From NCBI GenBank assembly GCA_937899785.1, contig CALCCG010000106.1, positions 1 through 53,538 on the forward strand: a DNA stretch of 53,538 nt, given 5' to 3'. The notes under the pieces are model-generated. The model made no database searches. It had not been told where the DNA came from and was given only the letters and a program-made list of their open reading frames with translations. Within the stretch, counting starts at the first letter, position 1. Every line of letters starts with the position of its first letter. Position numbers and translations under genes: made by a program. Source of the DNA: an uncultured Erythrobacter sp. (GTDB lineage: Bacteria; Pseudomonadota; Alphaproteobacteria; Sphingomonadales; Sphingomonadaceae). This document shows positions 25,656 through 34,736 of the stretch, one piece after another.

Positions 25656-25960
25656 CCTATTTTCCTTCGTGATTTCTCGACATATCGCTTGTTTTGCGCA
25701 TTGCAGTATGCCCTAGTAAGGTCAATCACTAAGTCGAAGGCTCTCGAAAGCCTATTCCAGCGAACGCCTTTGCTCATCGGACAGCCCCTAGCCAAGCTCA
25801 AAGAATTGCGGCATCGCCCACTCAGGAGCCAATCCAATGGGCAGTTTTAGGGTAACATTTTGCATATGAACTGTGCAGCGGCTGCCTTCTCCATCCAAAT
25901 TGCTCTGCTTGCGCAAACGGCGTATTTTCGTACTGGGTTTCCGGGCCTGAACCGGTTGCT
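25656..25960. other. 305-base divergent intergenic region (rfbA / ABC exporter)
   Basis: Separates rfbA (minus) from the ABC exporter gene (plus), so it should carry both promoters. I saw no convincing -35/-10 pair, no hairpin with a T-tract and no protein-like frame. Confidence 0.4.
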
Positions 25961-27664
25961 ATGAACCTCGATTTTCTCGTCAGACGAGCGTGGCCCTATC
26001 GTGGTGAACTTGCGCTGATTTGCGCGGTAACGCTCCTGAGCTCTATCGCAACTCTGATCGTGCCATGGCTCGCCGGTCAGCTGCTTGGTGGGCTCTTGGG
26101 GGAATTGGACATAAGTCTCCCGCAAACTGTGAGCCTCTTGATCCTTGCTTTGCTGGTTATGACTGGGCTCAACATCGCTGTTTCCCTCCTTTCAGAACTT
26201 GCGTCGGGTCGAATTTTGGCAGGGCTTCGGTTGGAGGCCTATTCGCATGTCCAATCGATGCCAGTGCAATCGCATGAGCAAGCGCATCTTGGTGATATGC
26301 TGGCGCTCGTCACCTACGAAGTGAAGATCCTGAGCACGTTTCTTACGAACACGCTGGCGACCATGCCCTCGAACCTGTTCACTGCCGCTGGAGCGATGGT
26401 GCTCCTGTTCATTCTCGACCCCGCAATGGCGTTCATCGTCCCCCTCTTGGTCCCGATCTATGTCCTCGTGTTCAAGCTCACAGGTCGACGTCTCAAAAGG
26501 CTCTCTAGATTCGCCCGCAACGCTGAAGTCGAGGTTTTTTCCCAGGCCGAGACGGATCTTGAAATGCTGCCGGCTGTAAAATCGTTTGCCCGAGAAGACG
26601 CGTATCGGCAGCAATACGCTGAGAGGCTCGAAGAGGCGCGCCAAAGGCAGCTGGCGCAGGCACGCGTCGCCGCTCTTGTCGGACCGATCACAAGCCTTGT
26701 CGCGGGCCTTTCTGCAATTGGTATTCTGGTCCTTGGAACGTTGAGCGTGTTAGGCAACGAAAACCCCAGCCCGAGCGAGCTCTTTGCGTTCCTATTCTAC
26801 GCGGCACTGCTAACCATGCCAGCCGGAAATCTTGCGAAGATCTATGGCGAGTTTCAATGGGCTGGCGGGACTCTCGCCCGCCTGAGCGAAGTGTTGGCGG
26901 CACCAAGAGAGGATGGCTACCAGAAGACTGCGCAAACCGGGCGCGCTAGCGGCGCGATCACCTTTGAAGGCATACGCTTTGCCTATCCTGGGCGAGGCCT
27001 AGTCTTGAACGACATCGATTTAAAGATTGACGCCGGCGAGGTTGTGGCACTCACGGGGCCAAATGGGGTTGGCAAATCAACTTTGGTGCGACTGCTCTTG
27101 CGCTTTTACGAACCCCAGAAGGGGCGGATAACCCTGGACGGCGCTGATATTCGCGACCTGAATGTACAACACCTTCGCCGCCAGATTGGCTATGTGCCGC
27201 AGCACGCGTTGCTTTTTAATGGATCGGTAGCCGACAACATTGCCATGCGCGCGCCCGATGCCACCCGGAGCGCGATAAGAGCCGCCGCGCAACTCAGCGG
27301 GGCCTGGGACTTCGTCAAAGACCTCCCCGGAGGTCTGGACACAGTCATAGGGGACAAGGGGGTACGTCTTTCGGGCGGGCAAAGACAACGGGTTGCGCTG
27401 GCCCGGGCCATGTTCGCTGATCCGCCAATCTACATTTTTGATGAAGCAACCAGCATGCATGATATTCCCAGCGAGGTTGCCTTTGTCGAAACGTGCATCG
27501 AGGCTCTGAGCGATAGCACCATCATCTTGATCACTCATCGACCAGCAAGCTTGGCACTCGCTGATCGAGTGCTGGTCGCGTCGGCGAAAGGCTATCGGAC
27601 GTTGGATCAAGCCGAAGTTGCGGGGTTGCTCGAGCGCCCTGCCTTAGACAATGTGAACGATTAA
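25961..27664 (+). CDS. MsbA-type ABC exporter (fused permease and ATPase)
   Basis: A 567-residue half-transporter that probably works as a homodimer in the inner membrane. Six hydrophobic segments span about residues 15-300. The ATPase follows with Walker A GPNGVGKSTLVRLL (about 367), Q-loop YVPQHALLFNGSV, signature RLSGGQRQRVALARA, Walker B IYIFDEATS and H-loop ILITHRPAS. The D-loop reads SMHD where SALD is usual. Its place in the EPS locus suggests export of a lipid-linked or acylated intermediate, but the substrate is not readable from sequence. Confidence 0.88.
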   Translation: MNLDFLVRRAWPYRGELALICAVTLLSSIATLIVPWLAGQLLGGLLGELDISLPQTVSLLILALLVMTGLNIAVSLLSELASGRILAGLRLEAYSHVQSMPVQSHEQAHLGDMLALVTYEVKILSTFLTNTLATMPSNLFTAAGAMVLLFILDPAMAFIVPLLVPIYVLVFKLTGRRLKRLSRFARNAEVEVFSQAETDLEMLPAVKSFAREDAYRQQYAERLEEARQRQLAQARVAALVGPITSLVAGLSAIGILVLGTLSVLGNENPSPSELFAFLFYAALLTMPAGNLAKIYGEFQWAGGTLARLSEVLAAPREDGYQKTAQTGRASGAITFEGIRFAYPGRGLVLNDIDLKIDAGEVVALTGPNGVGKSTLVRLLLRFYEPQKGRITLDGADIRDLNVQHLRRQIGYVPQHALLFNGSVADNIAMRAPDATRSAIRAAAQLSGAWDFVKDLPGGLDTVIGDKGVRLSGGQRQRVALARAMFADPPIYIFDEATSMHDIPSEVAFVETCIEALSDSTIILITHRPASLALADRVLVASAKGYRTLDQAEVAGLLERPALDNVND

Positions 27665-27817
27665 CGTCGCGCACGCGCCAGCTCAGGCTTACGACAGGGC
27701 TGCAAAAACAGCATCGGCATGAGGATGCTCTTTAGGTCTTAGAAAGGCTACGGCGATGGAAAACGCCTAGTCGGCAAGGCGCTAAGCACGCTTTCACCTT
27801 TTCCTCGTATCAACACG

Positions 27818-27846
27818 TTGCATTTCATGCTGCACTGCACTATCAG
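27818..27846 (+). promoter_or_regulatory. possible sigma-70 type promoter
   Basis: TTGCAT (27818-27823), 17 bases, TATCAG (27841-27846), 33 bases before the start of the small exported protein. The match to consensus is partial, so this is only a candidate. Confidence 0.25.
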
Positions 27847-27879
27847 TGTTGGGCTTGAACTTTGCACAGGGCTGACACG

Positions 27880-28140
27880 ATGGTGGCAAAAATATCTCGT
27901 CTGGTGATGGCCTCCGCTGCGGCCAGCCTTGTCTTCGTTCCGATCGCGGCATCGGCGAACACTCGTGCAACTGACAACACCACCGTGTACGCGGCCTCCG
28001 CCCCGGGCAAGGGCCGCGAAGCTGAAGGTGAAAAGCTAGTTGCCCCCGGTATTTTGCTCGCCATTATAGCGGCTGCCGCAGCCGCTGGTGTTATCGTTAT
28101 TATCGATGACGACGACGACCAGTCGCCTGGCGCTAACTAA
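27880..28140 (+). CDS. small exported protein with hydrophobic helix and acidic tail
   Basis: An 86-residue protein of unknown function. A signal peptide (VAKISRLVMASAAASLVFVP then an AASA-like cleavage site) is followed by a short polar stretch, a second very hydrophobic alanine/isoleucine helix (APGILLAIIAAAAAAGVIVII) and a tail DDDDDQSPGAN. ATG 27880 was preferred to ATG 27862 because it gives a normal signal peptide. It is a single-gene unit: candidate promoter upstream, terminator hairpin downstream. Similar small proteins occur beside sphingomonad EPS genes, from memory, and no role is known to me. Confidence 0.65.
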   Translation: MVAKISRLVMASAAASLVFVPIAASANTRATDNTTVYAASAPGKGREAEGEKLVAPGILLAIIAAAAAAGVIVIIDDDDDQSPGAN

Positions 28141-28185
28141 AGAGCGGCAACCTCTCTTTCATTGGGTTTTTGGAACAGGACGCTC

Positions 28186-28214
28186 GATCCCTTGTGGATT
28201 GAGGGTCTTTTTTT
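28186..28214 (+). terminator. intrinsic terminator after the small exported protein
   Basis: Short stem at 28186-28192 and 28202-28207 (GATCCCT against AGGGTC, one bulged T) followed by seven T (28208-28214). The stem is short but the T-tract is strong. Confidence 0.6.
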
Positions 28215-28269
28215 GACTGGTGCTTGACTTGCAAGAGCGACAGCTGAAGGCTCGAACGGTCGGGAGATC

Positions 28270-29700
28270 ATGGTGTCATCAGCCACAAACGCTCTGAGAA
28301 AGTCCATGCAGCGCGGCGCGCCAAGGGATGCGCCACGCCGAGTTAGCGACACCTTACCTGCGCCGACTGATCGCGTTCTTTGGACGGTCGCAGCGATCAT
28401 CTTTGTGGCCATGTGTCTTGGAGGGGGTGGAGTTCGTTACGGGCTGAACAATCTTGTCGTTCAACTTTGCGCACTTGGTTTCCTTGCATTTTATCGCGAT
28501 ACTTTCCTTGGCTTTTGGCGTCGGGCGCCGCTTGCCTTGAAGGCGCTCGTTCTCGCAAGCTTGGCTTTGCCGGTTTTGCAGCTTGTCCCCCTTCCCGAAG
28601 CGATCTGGTCAGCGTTACCTGGTCGAACACTCGCCGCTGATGCGCGCGCTGCGATTGGCGAGATAGGTTGGGCTTCGTTGAGCTTAGACAGCGCCCGGAC
28701 CTTGGTTGCGTTGAGCGGACTGATCGTTCCTGTCACTATACTGGGCCTCGGTTGGGCTATCAGTCGCGACCAAATCCACTGGCTCGGATGGCTTGTGGTA
28801 GCCTTTGGACTCATAAACCTCTTGGCGGGAACAGGCCAAGTTGTGAGCTCCGAAGAGCTCACCTCTTTCTACCCCGAAACGAGCATGCCCGGAGTTTTGT
28901 TCGGCGCCTTTGCCAATCGCAATTCAACCGGGCTCTTTCTTGTCGCCGGTCTCACCTTCGCTTCGCTTTTGCCTTCGCCGCGCATCCACCCTCTCGTTGG
29001 GCCTGCGCGGATCGCGGTTTGTGTGCTGCTCCTCCTTGCCATCATACTCACACAATCGCGCACGGCCCTGGCACTTAGCCTGGTGCCACTGCTTTTGGTC
29101 GGAGCGAAACTCGCACTTGAGAGCCGGCGTCAATCGTCGCATGGATACGCTGGCAATCAGCGTAGTTGGCTGATCGGTTTAGGCACATTTGGCGCCCTTG
29201 CCCTGGCCGCCGGACTTCTTGCTCTTGCGCCGGGTCGCTTGAGCGAAACGCTTGATCGCTTCAACTCCGACGCGAACCCTCGCGCCTATATCTGGGAGGA
29301 CGCGCTATACTCCAGCAAGCGATATTGGCCCGTAGGATCTGGGATGGGGACATTCGACGAGGTCTTCCAAGTCGACGAGTCCCTCGAAAATATGACACAG
29401 CGCCGGGCTGGGCGGGCGCACAATGATTATATCGAAGTGGCGATCGAAGGCGGGCTAGTTGGGGTCGCTCTGATAGTGGCCTGGCTCGCTCTGTGGGGCT
29501 GGCTAACGTGGCGGGCGCGATCCTCTTCACAGCGATGGGTTGCTTGGAGCGGATCCGCTATCTTGCTTACCATCGCGCTGCAATCGATCACGGACTACCC
29601 CCTGCGCAATCAGACCATGCTTGCCGTTGGCGCGATAGCTTTGCTCTTGCTAGCCCGTTGCGGATCGACTGCGGGCGTGGATGAGGAGAACGACCAGTGA
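28270..29700 (+). CDS. O-antigen ligase / Wzy-like polymerase (second of two)
   Basis: Polytopic membrane protein of 476 residues. The Wzy_C region is textbook: YWPVGSGMGTFDEVFQ and RAHNDYIEVAIEGGLVGVAL (about residues 353-400), the periplasmic loop that handles the lipid-linked substrate. The N-terminal ~35 residues are polar and cytoplasmic. Start ATG 28270 has GGGAG at 28261-28265. It is coupled to the next gene through overlapping TGA/ATG, so the two products probably work together. Compared with the protein at 6535-7965 it is a clearer family member. Confidence 0.87.
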   Translation: MVSSATNALRKSMQRGAPRDAPRRVSDTLPAPTDRVLWTVAAIIFVAMCLGGGGVRYGLNNLVVQLCALGFLAFYRDTFLGFWRRAPLALKALVLASLALPVLQLVPLPEAIWSALPGRTLAADARAAIGEIGWASLSLDSARTLVALSGLIVPVTILGLGWAISRDQIHWLGWLVVAFGLINLLAGTGQVVSSEELTSFYPETSMPGVLFGAFANRNSTGLFLVAGLTFASLLPSPRIHPLVGPARIAVCVLLLLAIILTQSRTALALSLVPLLLVGAKLALESRRQSSHGYAGNQRSWLIGLGTFGALALAAGLLALAPGRLSETLDRFNSDANPRAYIWEDALYSSKRYWPVGSGMGTFDEVFQVDESLENMTQRRAGRAHNDYIEVAIEGGLVGVALIVAWLALWGWLTWRARSSSQRWVAWSGSAILLTIALQSITDYPLRNQTMLAVGAIALLLLARCGSTAGVDEENDQ

Positions 29701-30413
29701 TGGGGCGCTCGCTTTGGGTCGTTGCGGTTTTGGCTGTCGCGGTCGCGACCACTGGCATCCAGCTTGACCGCAAGACGCGCTATGTGCCCACAATGGCGAG
29801 CGCCGTGCCAGAGCCGTTCCGTGCCTTTGCGCAGCGTCATATCGCGACGCAGGCGTTGCTCGACAAAAAGCGTGAACTGGCACTCGCGGAAGCGCGCAGG
29901 CTTGTCGCACGACGTCCCATGCCAGCGGCTCACCTAAGGTTGCTTAGCATCGCCGAGTTTGAAGCAGGAAACGTCGAGCAGGGTGGCTATCTTATTCAGC
30001 TGGCGGCTAGGCGCGGTTGGCGAGATCGGCCGGCGCAGCACTCAATGTTCCAGCTAGCGCTCGCAGCGGGAGACCAAGGCGAAGCCGCACGCCGATTTGC
30101 GGCCCTCTTCGTTCGGCCAAGCGAAGAGGAGGCTGAACTCAGAGCTCTCGCCGACGGTCTTTTTAGCGAAGACAGTGAAGAGGCCCGCGCGGTGTTCGCA
30201 CAAATTGTTGCGGGCGCTGAGCGCTGGCAGGGTGCGTATTTGCGAAAGGCGCCTGTCGTTCTTCCATCAGATGCACTGATCGATGTGACGAGCCGCGCAA
30301 GTAAGGCCGGTGGTGTATTCGATTGTATAGAAGGCTCGCGCAGTGTCGAGCGATTGGCAAAGCGAGAACCGGCCACTGCGCAAGCCTTTCGACGGGCGCT
30401 TGGCACCTGCTGA
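29700..30413 (+). CDS. membrane-anchored helical-repeat (TPR-like) protein
   Basis: A 237-residue protein with a single N-terminal membrane anchor (SLWVVAVLAVAVATTGI) and a helical body whose segments resemble TPR-type helix pairs, for example LALAEARRLVARRPMPAAHLR then LLSIAEFEAGNVEQ in part. I do not recognise a named family. ATG 29700 overlaps the polymerase stop (TGATG); GTG 29697 is equally possible. The coupling suggests a periplasmic accessory of the polymerase. Confidence 0.6.
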   Translation: MGRSLWVVAVLAVAVATTGIQLDRKTRYVPTMASAVPEPFRAFAQRHIATQALLDKKRELALAEARRLVARRPMPAAHLRLLSIAEFEAGNVEQGGYLIQLAARRGWRDRPAQHSMFQLALAAGDQGEAARRFAALFVRPSEEEAELRALADGLFSEDSEEARAVFAQIVAGAERWQGAYLRKAPVVLPSDALIDVTSRASKAGGVFDCIEGSRSVERLAKREPATAQAFRRALGTC

Positions 30414-30526
30414 GCGCCGCGACCCACGCACGAAAATCCGCCGGAGCAAACAGTTTGACAAAGTCATTCAAACTTCCGAGTGTTGAACTTAAAGATATAT
30501 CGTAGAGTGGTCTTGGCTTAGGATTC

Positions 30527-31042
30527 ATGAATAGAAGCACACTCATTCTGACCGCGGTCATCACAATCGTTGTCACCATGGTGATAACACTGCTTTCGGT
30601 TACGCATGGCGGCTTTGCCTCGGGTGAAAGCGAAGCTGGCAGCGCTTTCATCGGCCAGAAGGTTACGACCCCGATCCTTATTCACCTTGTTACAGCGGGT
30701 GCAGCCGCGCTTTTGGGACCGGTTATCCTCGTGCGTCGCAAAGGCAACAAGGTCCATAAACTGCTCGGCCGCCTCTGGGCTGTGCTGATGATCGTCACGG
30801 CAATCTCCAGCGCTTTCATATACTCGCCGGGAACTGGCGTTGGCGGCACCGGGTACAGCTTCATACATATCTTCACCATCTGGACACTTATCAACGTGCC
30901 GCTCGGTGTTTGGGCCGCGCGGACAAAGCGCATTCGAATCCATCGCGGAATGATGGCCGGCCTTTATGTTGGACTTTTGATCGCTGGCGGTTTCACCTTC
31001 ATTCCCGGCAGATTACTTGGCCATCTTGTTTTCGGCTGGTGA
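30527..31042 (+). CDS. DUF2306 family membrane protein
   Basis: A 171-residue membrane protein with four to five hydrophobic helices. It contains KVHKLLGRLWAVLMIVTA and IHRGMMAGLYVGLLIAG, where the conserved histidines and GR motif match the DUF2306 family. The family's function is not established; the paired histidines in helices suggest a possible haem or metal site. It marks the change from the EPS locus to ordinary chromosome. Confidence 0.75.
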   Translation: MNRSTLILTAVITIVVTMVITLLSVTHGGFASGESEAGSAFIGQKVTTPILIHLVTAGAAALLGPVILVRRKGNKVHKLLGRLWAVLMIVTAISSAFIYSPGTGVGGTGYSFIHIFTIWTLINVPLGVWAARTKRIRIHRGMMAGLYVGLLIAGGFTFIPGRLLGHLVFGW

Positions 31043-31098
31043 GAGCCCTTCGGTGCTTCTATGCTGACAACGGACTGAGTAGCGAAGGAGCGCGACAG

Positions 31099-31986
31099 AT
31101 GTGTGAGGAAGCCAAACTCAAGGAATGGGCGCGCGAAGCTATGTCGCGGCGGCAGTTTGCCGCGCTGACGGGTGTTGCGGCGGTTGCAGCTTGCGCTCCC
31201 GAGGCAGCCAACAGCCAAACATCCGGCGCGACTTCCGCGATTGAGCTCACAGAAGCCGGTGTCACATTCGATACGGCGGATGGCACTATGGATGCCTTTT
31301 TCGTTCACCCAGCTGAAGGAAAGTATCCAGCTATAGTCTTTTGGCCGGATATTGGCTCAATCCGCGAAGCAAAACGAAACATGGCCCGGCGACTAGCAAG
31401 CGAGGGATACGCTGTCCTTGTGCTCAATCCCTATTATCGCGATGTGGCCGGGGAGCAATTCACCGATTTCGCCGACTTTATCCAGAATGAAGGTTTCGCC
31501 AAGGTTCGGCCTTGGCGCGGAAAGCTTGATGCGGATTCAATCGGTCGCGACGCAGCAAGTGCGGTCGCCTGGTTGGATGGGCAGCCTTCGGTCGACACAG
31601 ATAGGGGCATTGGCACGCAGGGCTATTGTATGGGCGGGCCTTTCACGGTCTGGAGCGCTGCCGCGGCGCCAAATCGAATTAAGGCGGCGGCAAGCTTCCA
31701 CGGGGGCGGGCTAGTGCGCGAAGACTATGATAAAAGCCCACACAAAGTGCTGGGCAACGCGACAGCCGCCTTCTTGATCGCGGTCGCCAAGAACGACGAC
31801 GCGAAGGCCCCGGATGACAAGACCACGTTTGCCAAGGCAGCCAAGGACGCCGGGCGCAAAGCTACGGTCGAAGTCTACGCCGGTGACCACGGGTGGACGG
31901 TGCCAGATAGCCCCGTCTACTCTGCACCGGCCGCGGAAAAAGCCTATGCTGACCTGTTGACACTGTATTCAAGCGCGCTCGCCTGA
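31099..31986 (+). CDS. dienelactone hydrolase family protein, probably exported
   Basis: An alpha/beta hydrolase of 295 residues. The dienelactone-hydrolase triad is visible: nucleophile Cys in GTQGYCMGGPF (about residue 176), Asp in VAKNDDAKAPDD and His in YAGDHGWTVPD. The N-terminus SRRQFAALTGVAAVAAC combines a twin-arginine-like start with a lipobox-like end, so it may be a Tat-exported lipoprotein. ATG 31099 has GAAGGAG at 31083-31089. The 3' end overlaps the convergent NDUFA9-like gene by 18 bases. Confidence 0.85.
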   Translation: MCEEAKLKEWAREAMSRRQFAALTGVAAVAACAPEAANSQTSGATSAIELTEAGVTFDTADGTMDAFFVHPAEGKYPAIVFWPDIGSIREAKRNMARRLASEGYAVLVLNPYYRDVAGEQFTDFADFIQNEGFAKVRPWRGKLDADSIGRDAASAVAWLDGQPSVDTDRGIGTQGYCMGGPFTVWSAAAAPNRIKAAASFHGGGLVREDYDKSPHKVLGNATAAFLIAVAKNDDAKAPDDKTTFAKAAKDAGRKATVEVYAGDHGWTVPDSPVYSAPAAEKAYADLLTLYSSALA

Positions 31987-33009
31987 TGAGGATCCCAGGG
32001 GCGTGGGTTGCTCCGCACCGGCACCGGTTGGGACTGGCGGCAGACCGCGCGCTTCGCGCTCCTTGTTGCGGTGCGCGCTAAGTCCGAAACGGCCGAAGCG
32101 GCGAAAACGCGTCATCCACTTATTCAGGAAGAGACCCAGCGGCTTGGGCTCAATGCCCAACTCAGCAAAGGTCCGATGCTCACCTGAAACGGTGCTGCCC
32201 GGCTTGAGAAGCGTCCACTGATCTTTGCTCATGGGCGTTAGCGGCAAGGCCGCAAAGAGCGCTGACAGCCTATCGGGCATTGCAATAAATCGTCGCTTGC
32301 GCCCTTGCGCCACCGCGATTCGCTGATTAATCGCCATCATGCTGAGCTGTTCCGGCCCGCCAAGCTCATAGATATGGCCGCCGTGCGCCGCAGGATCCTC
32401 AAGCGCTATGGCAACCGCCTCAGCCACGTCATCGGCGTAGACAAGCTGGAGCTTCGCCTCGGGGCCAAAGACGGGAAGCACGGGCGCGATCTCGATCATC
32501 TGACCGAATAAGTTGAGGAAATTGTCGTCCTTGCCAAAGACAATGGAGGGACGAAGAATGGTTGCATTTGGGAAGGCTTCTCGGACTGTCGCCTCACCCC
32601 TGGCCTTACCCCGCGCGTACGCAGCGCTTGAGCTGGCATCGGGGCCGATAGCGCTCACATGAACGAAACCGGAAGCCCCGTTCCCCTTTGCGAGGCGGGC
32701 CATGTGACCGGGTGCCTCGCCCATAAGCTTCTCAAGATCGCCTGAAAACGAGCCGACCAGGTTGACCACGTAGTCTGCCCCGTAAAGCGCCGCAGCAACG
32801 CTGTCTGCGTTCTGGACATCGCAGCGGGCAAACTGCAGCTGGCCCAGATTCGCCAGCGGCTTCAAGGAATGGCTTCGCTCCGGATTACGGCTAGCGATGC
32901 GCAAACGCGCGCCGCGGCCCAGCAGAGATTGGGCGACGTAGTTGCCGATATACCCACTGCCCCCAAAGACGGTGACAAGACGATCAGAGAGCGGGGATTG
33001 TGTGGTCAT
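31969..33009 (-). CDS. complex I NDUFA9-like NAD(P)-binding protein
   Basis: An atypical short-chain dehydrogenase-like protein of 346 residues related to the NDUFA9 accessory subunit of respiratory complex I. The N-terminal dinucleotide site is VTVFGGSGYIGNYVAQSLL, followed by the specificity region RIASRNPERS, and FVHVSAIGPDASS later. Alphaproteobacteria usually carry one copy. ATG 33009 has AAGGGA upstream; the in-frame extension to 33234 would run toward the tRNA and is not supported. Confidence 0.88.
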   Translation of the reverse strand: MTTQSPLSDRLVTVFGGSGYIGNYVAQSLLGRGARLRIASRNPERSHSLKPLANLGQLQFARCDVQNADSVAAALYGADYVVNLVGSFSGDLEKLMGEAPGHMARLAKGNGASGFVHVSAIGPDASSSAAYARGKARGEATVREAFPNATILRPSIVFGKDDNFLNLFGQMIEIAPVLPVFGPEAKLQLVYADDVAEAVAIALEDPAAHGGHIYELGGPEQLSMMAINQRIAVAQGRKRRFIAMPDRLSALFAALPLTPMSKDQWTLLKPGSTVSGEHRTFAELGIEPKPLGLFLNKWMTRFRRFGRFGLSAHRNKEREARGLPPVPTGAGAEQPTPLGSSSGERA

Positions 33010-33240
33010 ATCAGCGTGTCCCTTACGCACAAAGGGGCGAGTGTTGGTGCGGAACCCCCATGCGTTAAAGCGAGGCGTCGGGCAAGCGTTCCGGAGCCTC
33101 ACTGTGCCACAGCGCAATATCCGAATGAACCTATTGCGCACGGTGGCAATCGAACGTCTGAAGCGTTGACAGCCCCCCACCACACTCGCTAATGGCCCGC
33201 GCCTACCCAGTGAGCTTTGTTCGAAAAGTCTCACTCATGT

Positions 33241-33327
<87 letters not shown>

Positions 33328-33444
33328 TTTGTTCTTCCCTTGTTCTCTCAGAGAATCTATAAAAACCGCAGAAATCCAAGGGGTTTGGCCCTTGGATCGT
33401 TCCGGATCGTCCCACCTGTTCTCGGCCGTTCCAGACATTTTTGC

Positions 33445-33491
33445 GGGCCTTTTGTGGGCCTTTTGCAAAAGGCCCAAATGAAAAGGCCCAC
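33445..33491. repeat. four GGGCCTTTT half-sites forming nested inverted repeats before int
   Basis: Copies at 33445-33454 and 33456-33465 are direct; copies at 33466-33475 and 33480-33489 are inverted. Sites two and three form a perfect 20-bp palindrome (33456-33475). A perfect 11-bp pair (33454-33464 with 33481-33491) forms an alternative hairpin that covers the AAAAGG ribosome site of int. Likely a binding site for a regulator, excision factor or the integrase itself, or an RNA switch. Confidence 0.7.
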
Positions 33492-33493
33492 AC

Positions 33494-34711
33494 ATGCCTC
33501 TGACGGATACCAGACTCCGAGCCCTCAAACCGAAGGCAAAGCCGTACAAGGTCGCTGACGAGCGTGGCCTATATATCGAGGTCACACCCGCTGGTGGCAA
33601 ACATTGGCGGTTTCGATATCGAATTGGAAAAGCGCAAAAGAAGGTGTCGCTCGGCAGCTACCCTGTGGTTAGCCTCAAGGATGCGCGAGAAGCAGCAATG
33701 GAAGCGAGGCAGACCATAGGTTCTGGCGGCGACCCAGCGGTGGAGAAGCGCAAACAGAAGATTAGGGATGAGTTTCTTTCGGCGAGTACTTTCGAGGCGG
33801 TCGCCCGCGAGTACATAGAGCAGATCATGGTTCAGAATGGCCGCGCTGAAGCGACTATCGTCAAGGCGAACTACTTTCTTGATAAGCTGGCACCAGCGAT
33901 CGGAAATCGGCCGATCCACGAGATCGAACCTTTCGAAGTGCTCGCGCCTTTGAAGCGTCTTGAAGCTACTGGGAAGCACGAGACGGCAAAAAAATGTCGA
34001 TCATTTGCAGGACGGGTATTTCGGTACGGGGTGGCGACAACTCGGTGCCAATCTGATCCAACTTCGCTGTTGAAGGGAGCGCTCATCACGCCAAAGCCGA
34101 CGCACTACGCCGCCATTCTTGATCCAGAGAAGCTAGGCGGGCTGTTGAGAGCTATCGACGACTTTGAAGGTTACACTCTCACAAAGTTTGCGTTGAAGAT
34201 TGCCCCGCATGTTTTTGTGCGTCCTGGTGAACTGAGGCATGCTGATTGGGCGGAGTTTGACCTTGATGAAGGCGTCTGGCGGATCCCAGCAGGCAAGATG
34301 AAAGCACGGCGCGCGCACGCGGTTCCGCTCTCAAAGCAGGTCATCAGCCTTTTCGAAGAGCTCGGCACCATGATGGGTAAATCAGGTTATGTGTTTCCAT
34401 CAGCCCGGTCCGGTCTACGTCCCATGAGTGAAAACGCTTTGAACGCAGCCTTTAGAAGGATGGGGTTTAGCAAGGAGGAGGTCACCGCGCATGGGTTGAG
34501 GGCGACCGCATCTACCCTGCTCAATGAAAGCGGAAAATGGAGCTCAGACGCGATTGAGCGCGCGCTCGCGCATGGAGACAGTAATGCGATCCGTGGTGTT
34601 TATCATCGAGGTAAGCACTGGTCTGAGCGCGTAAAGATGTCGCAGTGGTGGAGTGACTATCTTGATAGCCTCAAGTTGGGCGGTGACTTGGTATTGCTGA
34701 AAGCGAGCTAA
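33494..34711 (+). CDS. int: P4-type tyrosine recombinase (integrase)
   Basis: Site-specific recombinase of 405 residues that inserts and excises the element at the tRNA gene. The N-terminal DUF4102-like arm-binding domain (LTDTRLRALKPKAKPYKVAD, KVSLGSYP) is followed by a SAM-like core-binding domain (about 95-190) and the catalytic domain: Arg in FVRPGELRHADW, HGLRATASTLLNE (His-x2-Arg), His in ALAHGDSNAIRGVYHRG, with the nucleophile Tyr in GVYHRG. All catalytic residues are present, so the enzyme looks intact. ATG 33494 has AAAAGG upstream inside an inverted repeat. Confidence 0.94.
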   Translation: MPLTDTRLRALKPKAKPYKVADERGLYIEVTPAGGKHWRFRYRIGKAQKKVSLGSYPVVSLKDAREAAMEARQTIGSGGDPAVEKRKQKIRDEFLSASTFEAVAREYIEQIMVQNGRAEATIVKANYFLDKLAPAIGNRPIHEIEPFEVLAPLKRLEATGKHETAKKCRSFAGRVFRYGVATTRCQSDPTSLLKGALITPKPTHYAAILDPEKLGGLLRAIDDFEGYTLTKFALKIAPHVFVRPGELRHADWAEFDLDEGVWRIPAGKMKARRAHAVPLSKQVISLFEELGTMMGKSGYVFPSARSGLRPMSENALNAAFRRMGFSKEEVTAHGLRATASTLLNESGKWSSDAIERALAHGDSNAIRGVYHRGKHWSERVKMSQWWSDYLDSLKLGGDLVLLKAS

Positions 34712-34736
34712 CTCTTGAGCTTCTTCAAGATCGCGC

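Noticed and set aside
30910-31098. N-terminal extension of the dienelactone-hydrolase-like protein
   Set aside because: Overlaps the DUF2306 gene; ATG 31099 has a strong ribosome site and gives an export signal.
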